Numbered from the stretch's first letter, positions 9,166-18,228 are shown. The stretch is 55,772 nucleotides of DNA from Nostoc desertorum CM1-VF14 (GCA_019359245.1 JAHHHR010000050.1:1-55772); one strand, 5' to 3'. Made by a program: numbers and translations. Notes: generated by a model not told the origin, from the sequence alone.

Positions 9166-9532
9166 ATCACCATTATAATAACCACAGCAACCCAACTTAC
9201 AGAAATTATTGCCTGAATTTTAAAGGTATCAAGAAGTTAAAATTACAAAATTTTTATCTTCATCCTTATAACCAGATTTAATTATTTTTATCAAGCGTGT
9301 ATACCCAGTTGCTAAAAGTACTAAAATGTGCATATTACTACACCTTTATTAGTTGATGGTGCCAGGGCAACTATGCTAGCAGTATAAGGAAAAAGTGGCT
9401 CTGCTTATTGCTATAAATGTATCCAAAATTGTATGCCTCAGTGTTCCAGTCATAAATCCGTCACCTTAGCATGGAACTTCTGTCCCATTAACAGGTCTAA
9501 TAGATAGGGATGATTTAGAGCCAGTACGATCT
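9166..9532. other. Leader region of the sigG-type gene
   Basis: This is 367 bases of AT-rich DNA without a gene. It should contain the promoter of the sigma factor gene. No distinct ECF-type autoregulatory promoter could be assigned by eye. Confidence 0.35.
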
Positions 9533-10189
9533 ATGAGTCAGTCGATCTCTGTATCCTGGTCAACAGTTGATGCAAAGTATCCAGAAGCATCAGTGCAAGT
9601 TGACAAACTCCCTAACCACGATTTAATTTTGCGCTGTCAAGCGGGACTGCGACCAGATCGTGTTGCGTTTGCAGAATTATTGCGCCGCTATCAAAGTCAA
9701 GTTGATAGAGTTTTATACCACCTAGCTCCAGATTGGGCTGACAGAGCCGATTTGGCTCAAGAAGTGTGGATTCGAGTTTATCGGAATATTAACCGATTAC
9801 AAGAGCCTGCTAAATTTCGGGGCTGGTTAAGCCGCATTGCCACCAACTTGTTTTACGATGAGTTGCGGAAACGCAAGCGGGTTATGAGTCCTTTGTCACT
9901 GGATGCTCCTCGTTCCTTAGAGGATGGCGAGATGGATTGGGAAATCGCTGGCGATACTCCCGGACCTGAGGAAGAACTGACAACTAGAGAATTTTACGAG
10001 CAACTGCGGGAAGCGATCGCGGATTTACCAGAAGTTTTTCGTACGACTATTGTCCTGAGAGAAATCGAAGGCATGGCATACGAAGAAATTGCCGAAATCA
10101 CAGGAGTTTCCTTAGGAACTGTAAAGTCAAGAATAGCCAGAGCTAGATCGAGGCTGCAAGCTCACTTGCAGAATTATCTAGATTCCTAA
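9533..10189 (+). CDS. sigG: ECF-type RNA polymerase sigma factor, SigG-like
   Basis: This 218-residue group IV sigma factor has region 2 at about 45-115 (FAELLRRYQSQVDRVLY..., DLAQEVWIRVYRNI, FRGWLSRIATNLFYDELRKR) and region 4 at about 155-210 (LPEVFRTTIVLREIEGMAYE, GVSLGTVKSRIARARSRLQ). The short acidic linker (DGEMDWEIAGDTPGPEEEL) is typical of RpoE-like factors. Sequence and context fit cyanobacterial SigG. A gene for a membrane anti-sigma factor follows 150 bases downstream on the same strand, the usual arrangement for a stress-released ECF sigma. The signal sensed is not shown by the sequence. Confidence 0.9.
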   Translation: MSQSISVSWSTVDAKYPEASVQVDKLPNHDLILRCQAGLRPDRVAFAELLRRYQSQVDRVLYHLAPDWADRADLAQEVWIRVYRNINRLQEPAKFRGWLSRIATNLFYDELRKRKRVMSPLSLDAPRSLEDGEMDWEIAGDTPGPEEELTTREFYEQLREAIADLPEVFRTTIVLREIEGMAYEEIAEITGVSLGTVKSRIARARSRLQAHLQNYLDS

Positions 10190-10342
10190 TTTACAGTATC
10201 TTGCCTCTGCTCAATGGGAGAATTTAAGGATTGATTAAGAATTACCAGAATATAGCTCGGTTGTGCCCTTAGGAGGAAAATTGGCTAATTTCTCCGAATT
10301 TCCCGCCCAGTTTAGCCGTGTATGAATTGGTATAATGTTAAG

Positions 10343-10957
10343 ATGACTACTGATTCTCAGTTTTACGACCGTTCTCCTTTACAACTTCCTCAAGATTTGT
10401 CAGATGGAATGGCCAATCATACCAATGAATCAACGGGTCTTATGGATATGGTGAAGCGCGATCGCTTCGAGTTATTGAGTGCTTACCTTGATGGTGAAGT
10501 CACAGCTTCCGAACGCAGGCAAGTAGAAGAATGGCTGGCAAATGATGCTTCAGTTCAATGCTTGTATGCTCGACTGTTAAAGCTGCGCCAAGGCTTGCGG
10601 ACTCTCCCAGTGCCCACAGCCCAAGAGTCACCAGAAGTAACAGTTCAGCAAGTATTAACACGTTTACGCCGCCGTTCCCGTTTAAACTGGATGGCGGGAG
10701 GTGCAGCCGTTGCTGCTTGTGTAATTGGTGCAGTATCTGGCTTAGTACCTATTGGTTCTAGAGCGCCGCAACTGGCACAAAGACCACAAATAGAACCGAT
10801 ACAAACCTCCTCAGCGTCTATAATTCCACCTTCCCCGCTGATGGTGGGACTAAATAACCCGGTAATTGAAATTCCTAAAGCAGCAGTAGCTTCTCCAAAA
10901 AATCCAATCTATCCGGTACAACCACAACACCACGACTCCAAACAGGAAATAAACTAA
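10343..10957 (+). CDS. Membrane anti-sigma factor, partner of the SigG-like factor
   Basis: The N-terminal cytoplasmic part has an anti-sigma domain around RDRFELLSAYLDGEVTASER and VEEWLANDASVQCLYARLLK. One transmembrane helix (about WMAGGAAVAACVIGAVSGLV) follows, then a Pro/Ser-rich extracytoplasmic tail. The first helix lacks the HxxxCxxC zinc site of ZAS anti-sigma factors, although the fold signature YLDGEVT is kept. I prefer the ATG at 10343 (MTTDSQFYDRSPLQL); an ATG at 10322 in the same frame would add seven residues, but the DNA there includes a TATAAT-like string. Position after the sigma gene implies it binds and holds that factor at the membrane until an envelope or redox signal releases it. 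Confidence 0.82.
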   Translation: MTTDSQFYDRSPLQLPQDLSDGMANHTNESTGLMDMVKRDRFELLSAYLDGEVTASERRQVEEWLANDASVQCLYARLLKLRQGLRTLPVPTAQESPEVTVQQVLTRLRRRSRLNWMAGGAAVAACVIGAVSGLVPIGSRAPQLAQRPQIEPIQTSSASIIPPSPLMVGLNNPVIEIPKAAVASPKNPIYPVQPQHHDSKQEIN

Positions 10958-10970
10958 TCGCATTAACAGT

Positions 10971-11426
10971 TTATAGATAAGGGCTGTACTTTGCGGTTAA
11001 ACCACAGCCACTCCACCAGCCATCAGGTTGGAGGAAGCCTCCTAACTGCTCAACTTGCTCTAGAGCCATTAAATAAACCCAAGCCCAACCCAGAGAGGTT
11101 GACTGTGGCTCATAAACCTCAATAGTTTGGCGATTATAGAGATTTTCTGATGGTTGTCTAGCGGGCTGGTAATTTTCCAGCACATCTAGCTCATTTAAAA
11201 TCCTTGGGTTGGAAAAAGAGAGTAAATATCCGTAAACTTGGTTATCCCCTAGCGTCATCGCTGGGTAGCCCATTGGCAGAGCAAACAATTTGCCTTGTAC
11301 AAAGGCTCTTTTGACATCAACTACTTTGCCAGCACAATATTTTTTATAGTTAGCTTCACCCGGTTTGAGTGTGCCGTAGACAAAAACTCGCACTAAATCA
11401 GAAAATTTTATATTTGATTCAACCAT
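10971..11426 (-). CDS. Gamma-glutamylcyclotransferase-like (AIG2/GGCT fold) protein
   Basis: This 151-residue protein has the family opening VRVFVYGTLKPGEANYKKY (the YGTL substrate loop) and a central acidic segment ILNELDVLENY that carries the expected Glu. Members cleave gamma-glutamyl amines or peptides to 5-oxoproline; substrate cannot be predicted. The gene converges with the anti-sigma factor gene, with only 13 bases between stop codons, so transcripts could overlap. Length and motifs look complete. Confidence 0.82.
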   Translation of the reverse strand: MVESNIKFSDLVRVFVYGTLKPGEANYKKYCAGKVVDVKRAFVQGKLFALPMGYPAMTLGDNQVYGYLLSFSNPRILNELDVLENYQPARQPSENLYNRQTIEVYEPQSTSLGWAWVYLMALEQVEQLGGFLQPDGWWSGCGLTAKYSPYL

Positions 11427-11550
11427 TTAAACCTTCATCAAATAACTCTTGCTATATCTGAAAGGGTTGCAGTTTGGGCATAATTCAAGCTGCTCCTCAA
11501 TCGCACTTATATATAAATCTGTGAGTACTTGACCTACAATATAGGTTGAC

Positions 11551-11570
11551 ATATTGGGTTAACCCAATAT
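11551..11570. promoter_or_regulatory. Perfect 20-bp palindrome in the leuS leader
   Basis: ATATTGGGTTAACCCAATAT is its own reverse complement. A second small inverted repeat (ACCTA-N5-TAGGT, 11532-11546) lies just upstream. The palindrome ends two bases before an in-frame ATG (11573) and 44 bases before the preferred GTG start of leuS. It could be an operator or a hairpin in the leader RNA. Confidence 0.6.
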
Positions 11571-11614
11571 GTATGGAGGCAAATAGAATTACAGACCCAG
11601 TAGGAGAATTTTTG

Positions 11615-14239
11615 GTGGACTACTCCCGATATAATCCAGCAGCGATTGAGGAAAAATGGCAAAAAACATGGGTAGACCTTGGTTTCGATAAAACACCAGC
11701 AGCTAGCAACAAGCCAAAATTCTACGCTCTTTCCATGTTCCCTTATCCATCAGGCAGCCTACACATGGGTCACGTCCGTAATTATACCATTACCGACGTA
11801 ATTGCCCGCCTCAAGCGAATGCAAGGGTATCGGGTAATACACCCAATGGGTTGGGATGCCTTTGGCTTGCCAGCAGAAAATGCCGCCATTGACCGTGGTG
11901 TACCGCCAGCAAAGTGGACTTATCAGAATATAGTCCAGATGCGGCAGCAATTGCAGCGTCTTGGTTTATCCATTGATTGGGAATGTGAACTTGCTACCTG
12001 TTCGCCAGATTATTACAAGTGGACACAATGGATTTTCTTGCAGTTTTTGCAAGCAGGGTTAGCTTACCAAAAAGAAGCAGCAGTAAACTGGGATCCCATT
12101 GACCAAACAGTATTGGCAAATGAGCAAGTTGATAACGAAGGACGTTCTTGGCGTAGTGGGGCAATAGTTGAGCGCAAATTATTGCGGCAGTGGTTTTTTA
12201 AGATTACTGACTACGCCGAAGAATTACTCAATGACTTGGATAAGTTGACAGGTTGGCCGGAACGCGTCAAGTTGATGCAGGCAAACTGGATTGGTAAATC
12301 TACAGGCGCTTACTTAGAATTTCCTATCCTTGGAATAGATGAAAAAATCGCCGTGTACACCACGCGCCCAGATACCGTTTATGGTGTCAGCTACTTAGTG
12401 TTAGCACCAGAACATCCCTTAACAAAGCGTGTAACCACAAAAGAACAACAAGCAGCCGTAGAAGTTTTTATTAAAGAGGTTTCCAATCAAAGTGAGTTGG
12501 AACGTACCTCTGAAGATAAACCAAAGCGCGGTATCTCCACAGGTGGGGTGGCAATTAACCCATTTACAGGGGAAGAAGTGCCCATTTGGATTGCTGACTA
12601 TGTACTGTATGAGTATGGTACTGGGGCAGTGATGGGTGTACCAGCACACGATGTCCGAGATTTTAAGTTTGCCAAAAATTACGATTTGCCAATTGATTTT
12701 GTTATTGCTTCCCCAGATGATGTTGCAGGTTTTGACTTAACTCCAACATCAGGGATTGATGAAGTCACACAACTCATCCAAATTGAATATAACCAGGCAT
12801 ACACTGAACCAGGAATTTTAATTAATTCTGGGAATTTTACTGGTATGGCTTCCACAGATGCTAAACAAGCAATAATTGAATACGCCGAACAACAAGGTTT
12901 TGGTAAAGTGCGGGTGCAATATCGCTTGCGGGATTGGTTAATTTCGCGGCAGCGTTACTGGGGCGCACCGATACCTGTAATTCACTGTCCCAACTGTGGA
13001 ATAGTGGCAGTACCTGATAAAGATTTGCCTGTACAGTTACCAGAAGAAGTGGAATTTACTGGACGTGGCGGTTCACCTTTAACTCAGTTGGAAAGCTGGG
13101 TAAATGTGCCTTGTCCGACTTGTGGCACTCCTGCAAAGCGGGAAACCGACACGATGGATACTTTTATTGATTCCTCGTGGTATTTCTTACGCTTCCCTGA
13201 CGCTAAGAATGAACAACAGGTTTTCGATTCCAGCAAAATTAACGACTGGATGCCAGTAGACCAGTATGTCGGTGGTATTGAACACGCGATTTTACATTTA
13301 TTGTATTCGCGGTTCTTTACTAAAGTTCTGCGGGACAGAGGGTTACTGAACTTTGATGAACCCTTCCAACGCCTGTTAACTCAAGGTATGGTACAGGGTT
13401 TAACTTATCTAAATCCTAACAAGGGCGGCAAAGATAAATGGATTCCTTCTAATCTAGTAAATTCAGCCGACCCTCGTGACCCGCAAACAGGCGAACCACT
13501 GCAACGTCTCTACGCCACCATGTCTAAATCGAAGGGCAACGGTGTAGCACCAGAAGACGTAATTTCCAAATACGGTATAGATACAGCGCGGATGTTCATC
13601 TTATTTAAAGCGCCGCCAGAAAAAGACCTGGAATGGGATGAAGCCGATGTGGAAGGACAATTCCGCTTTTTAAATCGGGTTTGGCGTTTGGTGACAGATT
13701 ATGTTGCAGCTGGGGTATCCCGTAAGCAAGCCCAACTCGCTGATTTAACTAAGGCAGAAAAGGAATTGCGACGGGCGATTCACACGGCTATTCAAGCGGT
13801 GACAGAAGATGTGGAAGACGAATATCAATTCAACACAGCTATATCAGAATTGATGAAGTTGAGTAACGCCCTAACTGATGCCGACAGTAAGAATTCACCA
13901 ATTTACGCGGAAGGTATTCGGACTTTAGTGGTATTGCTAGCACCATTTGCACCACACATTGCTGATGAATTGTGGCATTTATTGGGTGAAAGCAATTCAA
14001 TTCACACTCAAACTTGGCCGTCATTTGACCCGGCTGCTTTGGTAGCTGATGAAATCACTTTAGTGATTCAAATCATGGGTAAAACTCGCGGCTCGATTCA
14101 AGTACCAGCACAAGCAGATAAAGCAGCGTTGGAGAAATATGCCCGTGAATCAGAAATTGCCCAACGTTACATCGAAGGTAAGGAGATTAAAAAGGTAATC
14201 GTCGTACCTGGAAAGTTGGTGAATTTTGTAGTTAGCTAA
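11615..14239 (+). CDS. leuS: Leucyl-tRNA synthetase
   Basis: This class I synthetase charges tRNA-Leu in the cytoplasm. The catalytic motifs are HMGH in PYPSGSLHMGHVRNYT and MSKSKGN. The CP1 editing domain includes TTRPDTVYGVSYLVLAP. A zinc-binding insert is visible (CPNCG ... CPTCG), as is the anticodon-binding C-terminal part (FAPHIADELWHLLGE). The frame is open upstream to a TTG at 11546 and an ATG at 11573, but I choose GTG at 11615: TAGGAG sits about eight bases before it, and the product starts MDYSRYNPAAIEEKWQKTW, as bacterial LeuS proteins do, giving 874 residues. The upstream starts would place translation across or beside a 20-bp palindrome. Confidence 0.93.
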   Translation: MDYSRYNPAAIEEKWQKTWVDLGFDKTPAASNKPKFYALSMFPYPSGSLHMGHVRNYTITDVIARLKRMQGYRVIHPMGWDAFGLPAENAAIDRGVPPAKWTYQNIVQMRQQLQRLGLSIDWECELATCSPDYYKWTQWIFLQFLQAGLAYQKEAAVNWDPIDQTVLANEQVDNEGRSWRSGAIVERKLLRQWFFKITDYAEELLNDLDKLTGWPERVKLMQANWIGKSTGAYLEFPILGIDEKIAVYTTRPDTVYGVSYLVLAPEHPLTKRVTTKEQQAAVEVFIKEVSNQSELERTSEDKPKRGISTGGVAINPFTGEEVPIWIADYVLYEYGTGAVMGVPAHDVRDFKFAKNYDLPIDFVIASPDDVAGFDLTPTSGIDEVTQLIQIEYNQAYTEPGILINSGNFTGMASTDAKQAIIEYAEQQGFGKVRVQYRLRDWLISRQRYWGAPIPVIHCPNCGIVAVPDKDLPVQLPEEVEFTGRGGSPLTQLESWVNVPCPTCGTPAKRETDTMDTFIDSSWYFLRFPDAKNEQQVFDSSKINDWMPVDQYVGGIEHAILHLLYSRFFTKVLRDRGLLNFDEPFQRLLTQGMVQGLTYLNPNKGGKDKWIPSNLVNSADPRDPQTGEPLQRLYATMSKSKGNGVAPEDVISKYGIDTARMFILFKAPPEKDLEWDEADVEGQFRFLNRVWRLVTDYVAAGVSRKQAQLADLTKAEKELRRAIHTAIQAVTEDVEDEYQFNTAISELMKLSNALTDADSKNSPIYAEGIRTLVVLLAPFAPHIADELWHLLGESNSIHTQTWPSFDPAALVADEITLVIQIMGKTRGSIQVPAQADKAALEKYARESEIAQRYIEGKEIKKVIVVPGKLVNFVVS

Positions 14240-14282
14240 GTACAGCTTTGCTTAAAATCGTGGCGAATTGAGGGTTGAGATT

Positions 14283-14411
14283 TCAACGCAAAGTGGAGGC
14301 AGCGCGTTGCGGGGGTTCCCACGCCACTTGCTTTATGCCGGGGAACCCGTCCACCGCAGTGGCTCCCCGTTGTAGCGACTGCCCTCGCGCAGAGGGAAGC
14401 GCAGAGGTACG
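14283..14411. repeat. Composite GC-rich repeat downstream of leuS
   Basis: Between leuS and the DUF433 gene lies a GC-rich block with internal complementarity (for example GCCACTTGC..., CCGGGGAACCCG, CCCTCGCGCAGAGGG). It is unlike the flanking AT-rich DNA. Blocks with CGCAGAGGTACGCAGAG occur again, inverted, near 43860-43920. These look like dispersed noncoding repeats typical of Nostoc genomes. Confidence 0.6.
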
Positions 14412-14503
14412 CAGAGAATTTACTACGAATTAATTAAATGTTGTACTTAGCAATCGATAAAATTGTAAATATAGCCTGACCAAACATCAAAGGATTTACA
14501 TCC

Positions 14504-14830
14504 GTGACACTCAAAGAGTTAGAACAACAACTTCTTGCCCTCAGTCCTGGTGAAAAATTGCAGGCTATACATTTACTTGCTCAAAGTTTCGGCAACCATT
14601 GGCAAGGAATTGAAAAAACTCCTAGAGTCTGTGGTGGAGAGGCTTGCATCGCTAAAACTCGTATTCCCGTTTGGGTACTTGTGGAAGCTCGCGGTCTTGG
14701 ATATAGTGATGCTGACCTTTTGACGAGCTATCCAACCATTACAGCTACAGATTTAGCTAATGCTTGGGTATATGCAGAAGCTCATCCCGATGAAATCGAA
14801 TTGGTAATTGAGCGTAATGAGGTTGCCTAG
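14504..14830 (+). CDS. DUF433 protein, antitoxin-like partner of a PIN-type gene
   Basis: This 108-residue protein carries a DUF433 domain (TPRVCGGEACIAKTRIPVWV, GLGYSDADLLTSYPTITATD, AWVYAEAHPDEIE), a small winged-helix-like fold often encoded just before DUF5615 PIN-like genes and treated as the antitoxin (VapB-like) of such pairs. The start is GTG at 14504 after AAAGGATTT. Its stop is three bases before the ATG of the toxin-like gene at 14834, so the two were one transcript. The N-terminal LEQQLLALSPGEKLQAIHLL resembles the helical leader often found in these antitoxins. This gene is intact whereas its partner carries a nonsense codon. Confidence 0.85.
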   Translation: MTLKELEQQLLALSPGEKLQAIHLLAQSFGNHWQGIEKTPRVCGGEACIAKTRIPVWVLVEARGLGYSDADLLTSYPTITATDLANAWVYAEAHPDEIELVIERNEVA

Positions 14831-14833
14831 TCG

Positions 14834-15175
14834 ATGGTATGATTTTACGCAGATGAGCAGTTTCCGTTTCCAGTTGTGCAATTATTACGCGCTTTGGGAC
14901 ATGATGTTTTGACAGTTAAAGAAGCAGAAAATGCAGACAAAGGTATACCTGATGAGGAAGTACTAGCATTTGCCATAAGTCAAGAACGCTCAATATTAAC
15001 TATCAACAGAGTTGATTTTATCCGTTTGCACCGTCGTGATTCTAGCCACTTTGGTATTATTGTTTGCACGAACAATCGTAATTGGGAACAGTTTGCAGCA
15101 CGGATAGATGAGACTGTGACAGCAGAAGAACCGTTGCAAGGAAAACTAATTCGTGTGGTACGTCCAGTCACTTAA
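14834..15175 (+). pseudogene. DUF5615 (PIN-like) toxin gene with a stop at codon 3
   Basis: Reading from ATG 14834 gives M-V-stop-F-Y-A-D-E-Q-F-P, then an open frame to 15175 (VVQLLRALGHDVLTVKEAEN, RSILTINRVDFIRLHRRDSS, FGIIVCTNNRNW). Typical DUF5615 proteins start M-V/I-R-F-Y-A-D-E, so TGA at 14840-14842 replaces an expected Arg codon (CGA to TGA is one transition). The lost leader contains the FYADE segment with the first catalytic Asp of the PIN-like site, and the only downstream in-frame starts (for example GTG 14876) omit it. All later conserved residues (TxNxxDF) remain, so the lesion looks recent. A sequencing error, or reinitiation or readthrough, remains possible. Confidence 0.75.
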
Positions 15176-15489
15176 AATAATTCGTAATGACGCTCCTGCG
15201 TCGCTCTAAGCGTTGGCGCAGCCTCTCGTAGAGAAGGCTTTACGCTGCGCTAACGTAATTAAGTTTTGAAACGGGGATTTAGATTCCTGCCTAACATAGT
15301 TACGGCTTTTAGAAGCGGGGGATTTAAACCCCCAGAATTGCTTAAAAAGTTTTGATGGAATGCACAAATGCTAAAGTGATCAAGTATGTGTTGCAACAAT
15401 TTTTATAACAGTAGCCTCTTTTTCTGGTATATGTGTATTTAAAAACATATGTATTATTTTCCAGAGGAGTTAAACTGTTTTATTTATAC

Positions 15490-15534
15490 ACGAAAAAGCG
15501 CTTGAGAGTTTTGCTCACTCAAGCGCTTTTTCGT
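15490..15534 (+). terminator. Strong hairpin with T-rich 3' arm, orphan terminator or sRNA end
   Basis: Perfect 17-base arms (15490-15506 and 15518-15534, core AAAAAGCGCTTGAG / CTCAAGCGCTTTTT) flank an 11-base loop. The 3' arm contains TTTTT. Because the A-run and T-run are both in the stem, it could terminate in either direction. It is over 300 bases from the nearest upstream gene, so it does not obviously serve the toxin-antitoxin pair. Confidence 0.65.
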
Positions 15535-15817
15535 AAAAGCTTATACCAACTCACTCGTTTGATGCAACATTCAAAATCTGCAACGCCCCCTTATTAGGGA
15601 GCATTGCGAGGATAACTTGTAACAAACATGTGGTGAAATGGTATCACTCCTTGCACTAACTAAGAATATCTCTTTTACAAGAAAATCAGGCATCTAATGA
15701 GTGACAGTTTATGAACTGAACACTAGTTAAAAACGACTCACCATGAATGGTAATTAACGGAACTAAGCACAACTGTAGCAAGTTTATAAGCATAGTATAA
15801 AAACTTATAATTGATTG

Positions 15818-15846
15818 GCGTAGACGTAGCTCGTCTTAAGCATCGC
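15818..15846. repeat. 29-bp dispersed repeat, intergenic copy
   Basis: The unit begins GCGTAGACGTAGCTCGTC and ends GCATCGC. It matches, in the same or inverted orientation, the copies at 28973-29001, 37260-37288 and 54700-54728; all are 29 bases with GCG and CGC ends. Confidence 0.7.
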
Positions 15847-16332
15847 TTACCTCTGAGTAAAATCTTAAAATGTGCAGCAATTAACAGCATAATACTTCAG
15901 GTTTTGCAGTAAATAAACCGGAAAGTATTAGTAAAAAATCGCCCTCAAGTAAGCGGGAGATGGCTTAGATACTGGCATAAAAGCGATTTAGACTGCAATA
16001 AATTATTACTTACTCAATAGATAGAGCTATTCTTTAGAGAATGGCAACCGAAGAATAAATCTTCCGCCCAAGCAGATTGAAAACTTTGGGTTAGGTATCT
16101 TTTATCTCTTAGCAAAAGATGACATCTAACTCTTCCGCATAGTGTAAGCGGTTACTTCCTTCGTTGAAGCAAAATATAGCTTTTTACCGACGATTCCCAC
16201 GATATTCAACTTGATTTTGCGTGTTTTTATAAAAACAACAGAGGCATATAGATAAGATTTAAGAATTTATCATACCTGTGCCTAAAATTGTAAGATTTTA
16301 TAGCGGTTCTCACTCCGGTGCAATAAAGTCTG

Positions 16333-16403
16333 AACCTCACCCCGTATTTGCTTACGCAAACACTCCCCTTTCCTTAGCAAGGAGAGAGGTTGAGGGTGAG
16401 GTT
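16333..16403. repeat. Inverted-repeat element with AACCTCACCC arms
   Basis: AACCTCACCC (16333-16342) is mirrored by GGGTGAGGTT (16394-16403), with a smaller hairpin (CCTTTCCTTAGCAAGGAGAG) inside. A related element built on CCCCTTCCCT/AGGGAAGGGG lies at 34087-34109. Such elements are common intergenic repeats in cyanobacteria. Confidence 0.7.
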
Positions 16404-16748
16404 TAAAAATGTACTTCATGCAAACCAGAACTGCTATAGATAAACGCTTCACTCTTGGCTAAAACAGCTACTCCTCTACGAGCAGAAGCCTTAACCTAGC
16501 GTCTAAGTGTATGGTAAGATTGCCTGGAACAGAAGTTTTATTTGAGTTGGAGTCTGGTATAAATTGCAAAGGTCAAGCTGACCGTTAATTAACTCCCACG
16601 ATACGATACTTTTCCTATGGATTTGGAAAATATACAACAAATCTGGTAACGATCTGAGTGTAATTTTTAGATAAATATCTAGAATTTGCTACCAGACCAA
16701 ACCAACTCCCCACAATTTTGACTTTTATTTGACTTTTAGGATAGAAAC

Positions 16749-17903
16749 ATGAACGATAAGCTGATGCTAATGATTCCAGGTCCAACCCCGGTACCAGAAG
16801 CTGCCTTACTGGCATTAGCCAAGCACCCAATTGGACACCGCACCAGTGAATTTAGCAACATATTGGCAGAGGTGACGGAAAACCTCAAGTGGTTGCACCA
16901 AACTCAAAGTGATGTGCTAACGCTGAATGTAAGTGGTACAGGTGCTGTAGAAGCTGGAATAATTAATTTTCTCTCTCCAGGCGATCGCATTTTAGTTGGT
17001 TCTAATGGTAAATTTGGCGAACGCTGGGTAGAAGTTGGCCAAGCCTACGGTTTGAATGTAGAAGAAGTTAAGGTGGAATGGGGAAAACCCTTAGACCCCG
17101 CAGTATTTGCTGAAAAACTTCAAGCAGATACCCAAAAGCAAATTAAAGCCGTAATCATTACCCACAGCGAAACCTCGACGGGTGTGTTGAATGATTTAGA
17201 AACCATCAACCGCCATGTCAAAGAACACGGTGAAGCTTTAATTATCGTTGATGCTGTGACGAGCTTGGGTGCGTTCAATCTACCCGTGGATGCTTGGGGT
17301 TTGGATATAGTCGCCTCCGGTTCCCAAAAAGGCTATATGATTCCGCCGGGATTGGGTTTTGTCTCCGTCAGCCCCAAAGCTTGGGAAGCTTACAAAACTG
17401 CGAAGCTACCGAAATATTATTTGGACTTAGGGAAATATCGCAAAGCCACAGCCAAAAATACAACTCCATTTACTCCGCCTGTGAACTTGATTGTAGCGCT
17501 GCACACCACGTTGCGAATGATGAAAGAGGAAGGCTTGGAGTCAATATTTGCTCGACATGAACGGCTTAAGAATGCTACCCGCGCCGCCATTCAAGGGTTA
17601 AATTTACCCCTGTTTGCAGCAGATAGTTCTGCTAGTCCAGCAATTACGGCTGTAGCGCCACAGGGAATTGAATCGGATAAGATTCGGTCATTGATGAAAA
17701 AACGTTTTGATATTGCCCTAGCAGGTGGTCAAGACCATTTGAGTAATAAGATTTTCCGTATTGGTCACTTGGGCTTTGTGAGCGATCGCGATATCCTTAG
17801 CTGTATAGCATCCTTAGAAGTTACCCTAGCAGAACTTGGCTACGAAGACTTCACGCCCGGAGCTGGTATAGCGGCAGCAGTTAGAGTGTTTAGTCAGTCC
17901 TAA
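16749..17903 (+). CDS. PLP-dependent alanine/serine-glyoxylate aminotransferase family protein
   Basis: This 384-residue class V aminotransferase has the PLP-binding lysine at Lys194 in ASGSQKGYMIPPGLG and the conserved opening MLMIPGPTPVPEAALLALAK with HRTSEF. Cyanobacterial members are annotated as alanine-glyoxylate or serine-glyoxylate aminotransferase, and historically as a soluble hydrogenase 42 kDa subunit, a misnomer. The expected role is glyoxylate-to-glycine transamination in photorespiration, in the cytoplasm. The gene stands alone, with a long noncoding interval upstream and a perfect terminator just after the stop. Substrate preference cannot be told from sequence. Confidence 0.9.
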   Translation: MNDKLMLMIPGPTPVPEAALLALAKHPIGHRTSEFSNILAEVTENLKWLHQTQSDVLTLNVSGTGAVEAGIINFLSPGDRILVGSNGKFGERWVEVGQAYGLNVEEVKVEWGKPLDPAVFAEKLQADTQKQIKAVIITHSETSTGVLNDLETINRHVKEHGEALIIVDAVTSLGAFNLPVDAWGLDIVASGSQKGYMIPPGLGFVSVSPKAWEAYKTAKLPKYYLDLGKYRKATAKNTTPFTPPVNLIVALHTTLRMMKEEGLESIFARHERLKNATRAAIQGLNLPLFAADSSASPAITAVAPQGIESDKIRSLMKKRFDIALAGGQDHLSNKIFRIGHLGFVSDRDILSCIASLEVTLAELGYEDFTPGAGIAAAVRVFSQS

Positions 17904-17915
17904 GTAGTTAGTATT

Positions 17916-17959
17916 AAATTAAAAGAGCGAGTTAAATTATTAACTCGCTCTTTTAATTT
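17916..17959 (+). terminator. Intrinsic terminator of the aminotransferase gene
   Basis: Perfect 20-base arms (17916-17935, 17940-17959) with an ATTA loop; the core is AAAAGAGCGAGTTAA. It starts 13 bases after the stop codon and its 3' arm ends in TTTTAATTT. Confidence 0.9.
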
Positions 17960-18228
17960 GTGTATAAATGAGTAGGAACGCCAAGAGTCAATAGACCTAT
18001 ATATCAACTTTCGCACAAGGTAAAGTGGATGTGACATCCTTCAATTCTCCTAAATGATACCAAGTTGCCCTAAATAGTATTATTTGCTCTAAAGACAGTC
18101 GCACACCATCTCTGATACTAAACAAGACTAACTTTAGTAACTTAGCATGATACCAAATTGGCATAAATAATATTAGCCTTATGGTAGAGACTTTTAATCC
18201 AAAATCTAAAATCTAAAATTGGTATTAT
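17960..18228. other. Noncoding spacer
   Basis: AT-rich DNA lies between the terminator and the DUF2949 stop codon. The phrase GATACCAA(A/G)TTG recurs at about 18056 and 18149, a weak direct repeat. No gene is seen. Confidence 0.3.

Larger units (their letters stand above)
15176..16748. other. Long noncoding interval with hairpins and repeats
   Basis: The 1.57 kb before the aminotransferase gene has no convincing coding frame. It holds a GC-rich repeat at about 15188-15255, a strong hairpin at 15490-15534, a 29-bp dispersed repeat at 15818-15846, a CCTCACCC/GGGTGAGG repeat at 16333-16403 and AT-rich DNA in between. I searched by eye for signatures of tmRNA, RNase P RNA and tRNA and saw none. 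A small RNA ending at the 15490 hairpin is possible. Confidence 0.55.

Noticed and set aside
11546..11614. Longer LeuS N terminus starting at TTG 11546 or ATG 11573
   Set aside because: GTG 11615 has its own ribosome site and gives the usual LeuS start; the extra residues are not typical of the family.
15176..16748. Structural RNA genes (tRNA, tmRNA, RNase P RNA) in the long gap
   Set aside because: None of the conserved strings (tRNA T-loop/CCA patterns, tmRNA start and tag, RNase P core) could be found by eye.
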